DNA from: Hyphomicrobiales bacterium
Lineage (GTDB): Bacteria; Pseudomonadota; Alphaproteobacteria; Rhizobiales; Devosiaceae
Assembly: GCA_027082895.1 (NCBI GenBank)
Contig: JALWTJ010000389.1
Span: 1-14,682 of the forward strand
Reading direction: 5' to 3'
DNA length: 14,682 nt
Both the position numbers and the translations under genes were made by a program. Positions 12,963-14,682 of the stretch are shown piece after piece. Under the pieces are notes generated by a model. It ran no database searches, was not told the DNA's origin, and saw only the letters and a program-made list of their open reading frames with translations. Every line of letters starts with the position of its first letter. Position 1 is the stretch's first letter.

Positions 12963-14682
12963 GTGACCGACAGCAAAGACCAAGACGCCCCCGGGCATTC
13001 CTCCTCCGATCTGCAACCGGTTTCCATCACCTCCGAGATGCGCAAATCCTATCTGGATTATGCCATGAGCGTGATCGTGTCCCGGGCCTTGCCCGACGTG
13101 CGCGACGGGTTGAAGCCGGTGCATCGGCGCATCCTTTATTCGATGCACGAGAGCGGGTACGAATGGAACAAGCCTTATCGCAAGTCGGCCCGCGTGGTGG
13201 GGGACGTGATCGGCAAGTACCATCCCCACGGGGACGCCGCCGTCTACATGTCCCTGGTGCGCATGGCCCAGTCCTTTTCCCTGCGGGTGCCCCTGATCGA
13301 TGGCCAGGGCAATTTCGGTTCCGTGGATGGGGACATGCCCGCGGCCATGCGCTACACTGAAGTGCGCATGGAAAAGGTCACCCTGTCCCTGTTGAGCGAT
13401 CTGGACAAGGACGCGGTCGATTTCGACCCCAACTACGACGACACCGAAGTCCAGCCCAGCGTGTTGCCGGCCCGGTTTCCCAACCTTCTGGTCAACGGGG
13501 CCGGGGGCATTGCGGTGGGCATGGCCACCAACATTCCGCCCCACAATCTGGGGGAAGTGATCGATGCCACCCTTGCGGTGCTGGAAAACCCCGGCATTTC
13601 CACCGAGGAACTGATCACTATCATGCCGGGGCCGGATTTTCCCACCGGCGGCATCATTCTGGGGCGGTCGGGTATCCGGGCGGCCTACGAGACGGGCCGC
13701 GGTTCGGTACTGATGCGGGGTCGGGTTGCCATCGAGGAAATCCGCAAGGACCGCGAGGCCCTTGTCATTACCGAGATTCCCTATCAGGTGAACAAGGCCA
13801 GCATGATCGAAAAGATTGCCGAACTGGTGCGGGAAAAGCGGATCGAGGGCATTTCCGACATTCGCGACGAAAGCGACCGTCACGGCATGCGAATCGTGAT
13901 TGAGATCCGCAAGGATGCGTTCGCCGATATCGTTCTCAATCAGCTGTACAAGTTTACCGCCCTGCAAACATCCTTCGGCTGCAATTTCGTGGCCCTCGAC
14001 GGGGGCAAGCCCCAACTGATGGGGCTGCGCCAGATCTTGCATGCCTTCAACCGTTTCCGTGAAGAGGTCGTGACCCGCCGTGCCCGCTTCCTTCTGAACA
14101 AGGCGCGCGACCGGGCCCATATTCTTGTCGGCCTTGCCGTGGCCGTGGCCAACGTGGATGAAGTGATCGCCCTCATTCGCAGCGCCCCTAATCCGGCCAC
14201 CGCCCGTCAGCAATTGCTGGCCCGCAAATGGCCGGCATCTGACGTGGCGCCCCTGATCCGTCTGATTGACGACCCCCGCCACCAGGTGAACGCGGACGGC
14301 ACCTTCATGCTGTCCGACGAACAGGCACGCGCCATTCTGGAATTGCGGCTGGCCCGCCTGACTGCCCTTGGCCGCGACGAGATCGGGGACGAGTTGAACG
14401 CCCTTGGCGAGCAGATTGCCGATCATCTGGAGATCCTGCGCTCCCGCGACCGGGTGGTGGCCATCATTCGCGACGAATTGCAGTCCGTGCGCGAACAGTT
14501 TGCCACCCCGCGGTTGACCGAGATCACGGACTATGCGGCGGACATGGACGACGAGGATTTCATCGCCCGCGAAGACATGGTGGTGACCGTCTCCCACGCC
14601 GGCTACATCAAGCGGGTACCCCTGTCCACCTACCGCGCCCAGCATCGGGGCGGCAAGGGGCTGGCGGGCATGAGCACGCGGG
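12963..14682 (+). CDS. gyrA: DNA gyrase subunit A (3' truncated by the window)
   Basis: The breakage-reunion subunit of gyrase, which with GyrB introduces negative supercoils using ATP. The first 573 residues are present. The N-terminal block SYLDYAMSVIVSRALPDVRD is at 29-48 and KPVHRRILY at 51-59. The winged-helix region has ARVVGDVIGKYHPHGD (76-91) and AAMRYTE (127-133) with catalytic Tyr131 and neighbouring Arg130. The tower and coiled-coil follow, and the C-terminal pinwheel begins near residue 530. The GyrA-box appears as QHRGGKG just before the window end, distinguishing GyrA from ParC. GTG 12963 is the only possible start after the in-frame stop at 12924; its ribosome site is weak. Residues 92 and 96, matching E. 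coli Ser83 and Asp87, are Ala and Met. Confidence 0.97.
   Translation, partial: MTDSKDQDAPGHSSSDLQPVSITSEMRKSYLDYAMSVIVSRALPDVRDGLKPVHRRILYSMHESGYEWNKPYRKSARVVGDVIGKYHPHGDAAVYMSLVRMAQSFSLRVPLIDGQGNFGSVDGDMPAAMRYTEVRMEKVTLSLLSDLDKDAVDFDPNYDDTEVQPSVLPARFPNLLVNGAGGIAVGMATNIPPHNLGEVIDATLAVLENPGISTEELITIMPGPDFPTGGIILGRSGIRAAYETGRGSVLMRGRVAIEEIRKDREALVITEIPYQVNKASMIEKIAELVREKRIEGISDIRDESDRHGMRIVIEIRKDAFADIVLNQLYKFTALQTSFGCNFVALDGGKPQLMGLRQILHAFNRFREEVVTRRARFLLNKARDRAHILVGLAVAVANVDEVIALIRSAPNPATARQQLLARKWPASDVAPLIRLIDDPRHQVNADGTFMLSDEQARAILELRLARLTALGRDEIGDELNALGEQIADHLEILRSRDRVVAIIRDELQSVREQFATPRLTEITDYAADMDDEDFIAREDMVVTVSHAGYIKRVPLSTYRAQHRGGKGLAGMSTR

Noticed and set aside
12942..14645. A 567-codon minus-strand open frame antisense to gyrA
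   Set aside because: It is low-complexity His/Gly/Val-rich sequence with no recognisable motif, while the opposite strand encodes an intact, highly conserved GyrA.
12963..14682. ParC (topoisomerase IV) instead of GyrA
   Set aside because: The QHRGGKG box near the end, the YEWNKPYRKSARVVGD segment and the nearby ssb and uvrA all favour GyrA.

Overview
The window looks like chromosomal backbone DNA of a GC-rich alphaproteobacterium. Four things point there: uvrA, ssb and gyrA lie close together, LexA-type boxes have the alphaproteobacterial form GTTC-N7-GTTC, there is a folate-dependent TrmFO, and there is a small DUF1127 gene. I cannot assign an order or genus. No insertion sequence, prophage, CRISPR array, rRNA or tRNA was seen.

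Layout. (1) 1-3449: the 3' end of an unidentified gene and a DUF4153 membrane protein on the plus strand, meeting trmFO on the minus strand with a short 3' overlap. (2) 3383-3881: two very small minus-strand genes. One is a DUF1127 protein with its own terminator. The other is an unrecognised 45-46 aa protein with a near-perfect Shine-Dalgarno sequence. (3) 4082-9583: a DNA-repair neighbourhood. It holds uvrA (minus), an AlkB-type integral-membrane di-iron hydroxylase (minus), then ssb (plus) and a small secreted protein whose start lies inside the end of ssb. One LexA-type box sits in the uvrA promoter and another in the alkB/ssb intergenic region. (4) 9787-12743: a minus-strand two-gene unit, an MMPL/RND transporter followed by a small exported protein through an ATGA overlap, ended by a strong terminator. 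(5) 12744-14682: a divergent intergenic region with a perfect 12-bp inverted repeat, then gyrA, cut by the window end just inside its C-terminal domain.

How the genes relate. UvrA (nucleotide excision repair), SSB and GyrA form a DNA-maintenance group, and the two similar LexA boxes suggest that uvrA and ssb belong to the SOS regulon. The membrane hydroxylase gene separates uvrA from ssb and may share the second box, an unusual link between hydrocarbon or lipid oxidation and the DNA-damage response. The transporter and the exported protein are probably one envelope system. GyrA carries Ala and Met at the two positions that in E. coli (Ser83, Asp87) anchor the quinolone metal bridge, which predicts weak quinolone binding. 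I found no clearly new multi-gene system. The best leads are the SOS-box arrangement around alkB, the transporter plus exported-protein pair with its palindromic operator candidate, and the small genes at 3450-3881.
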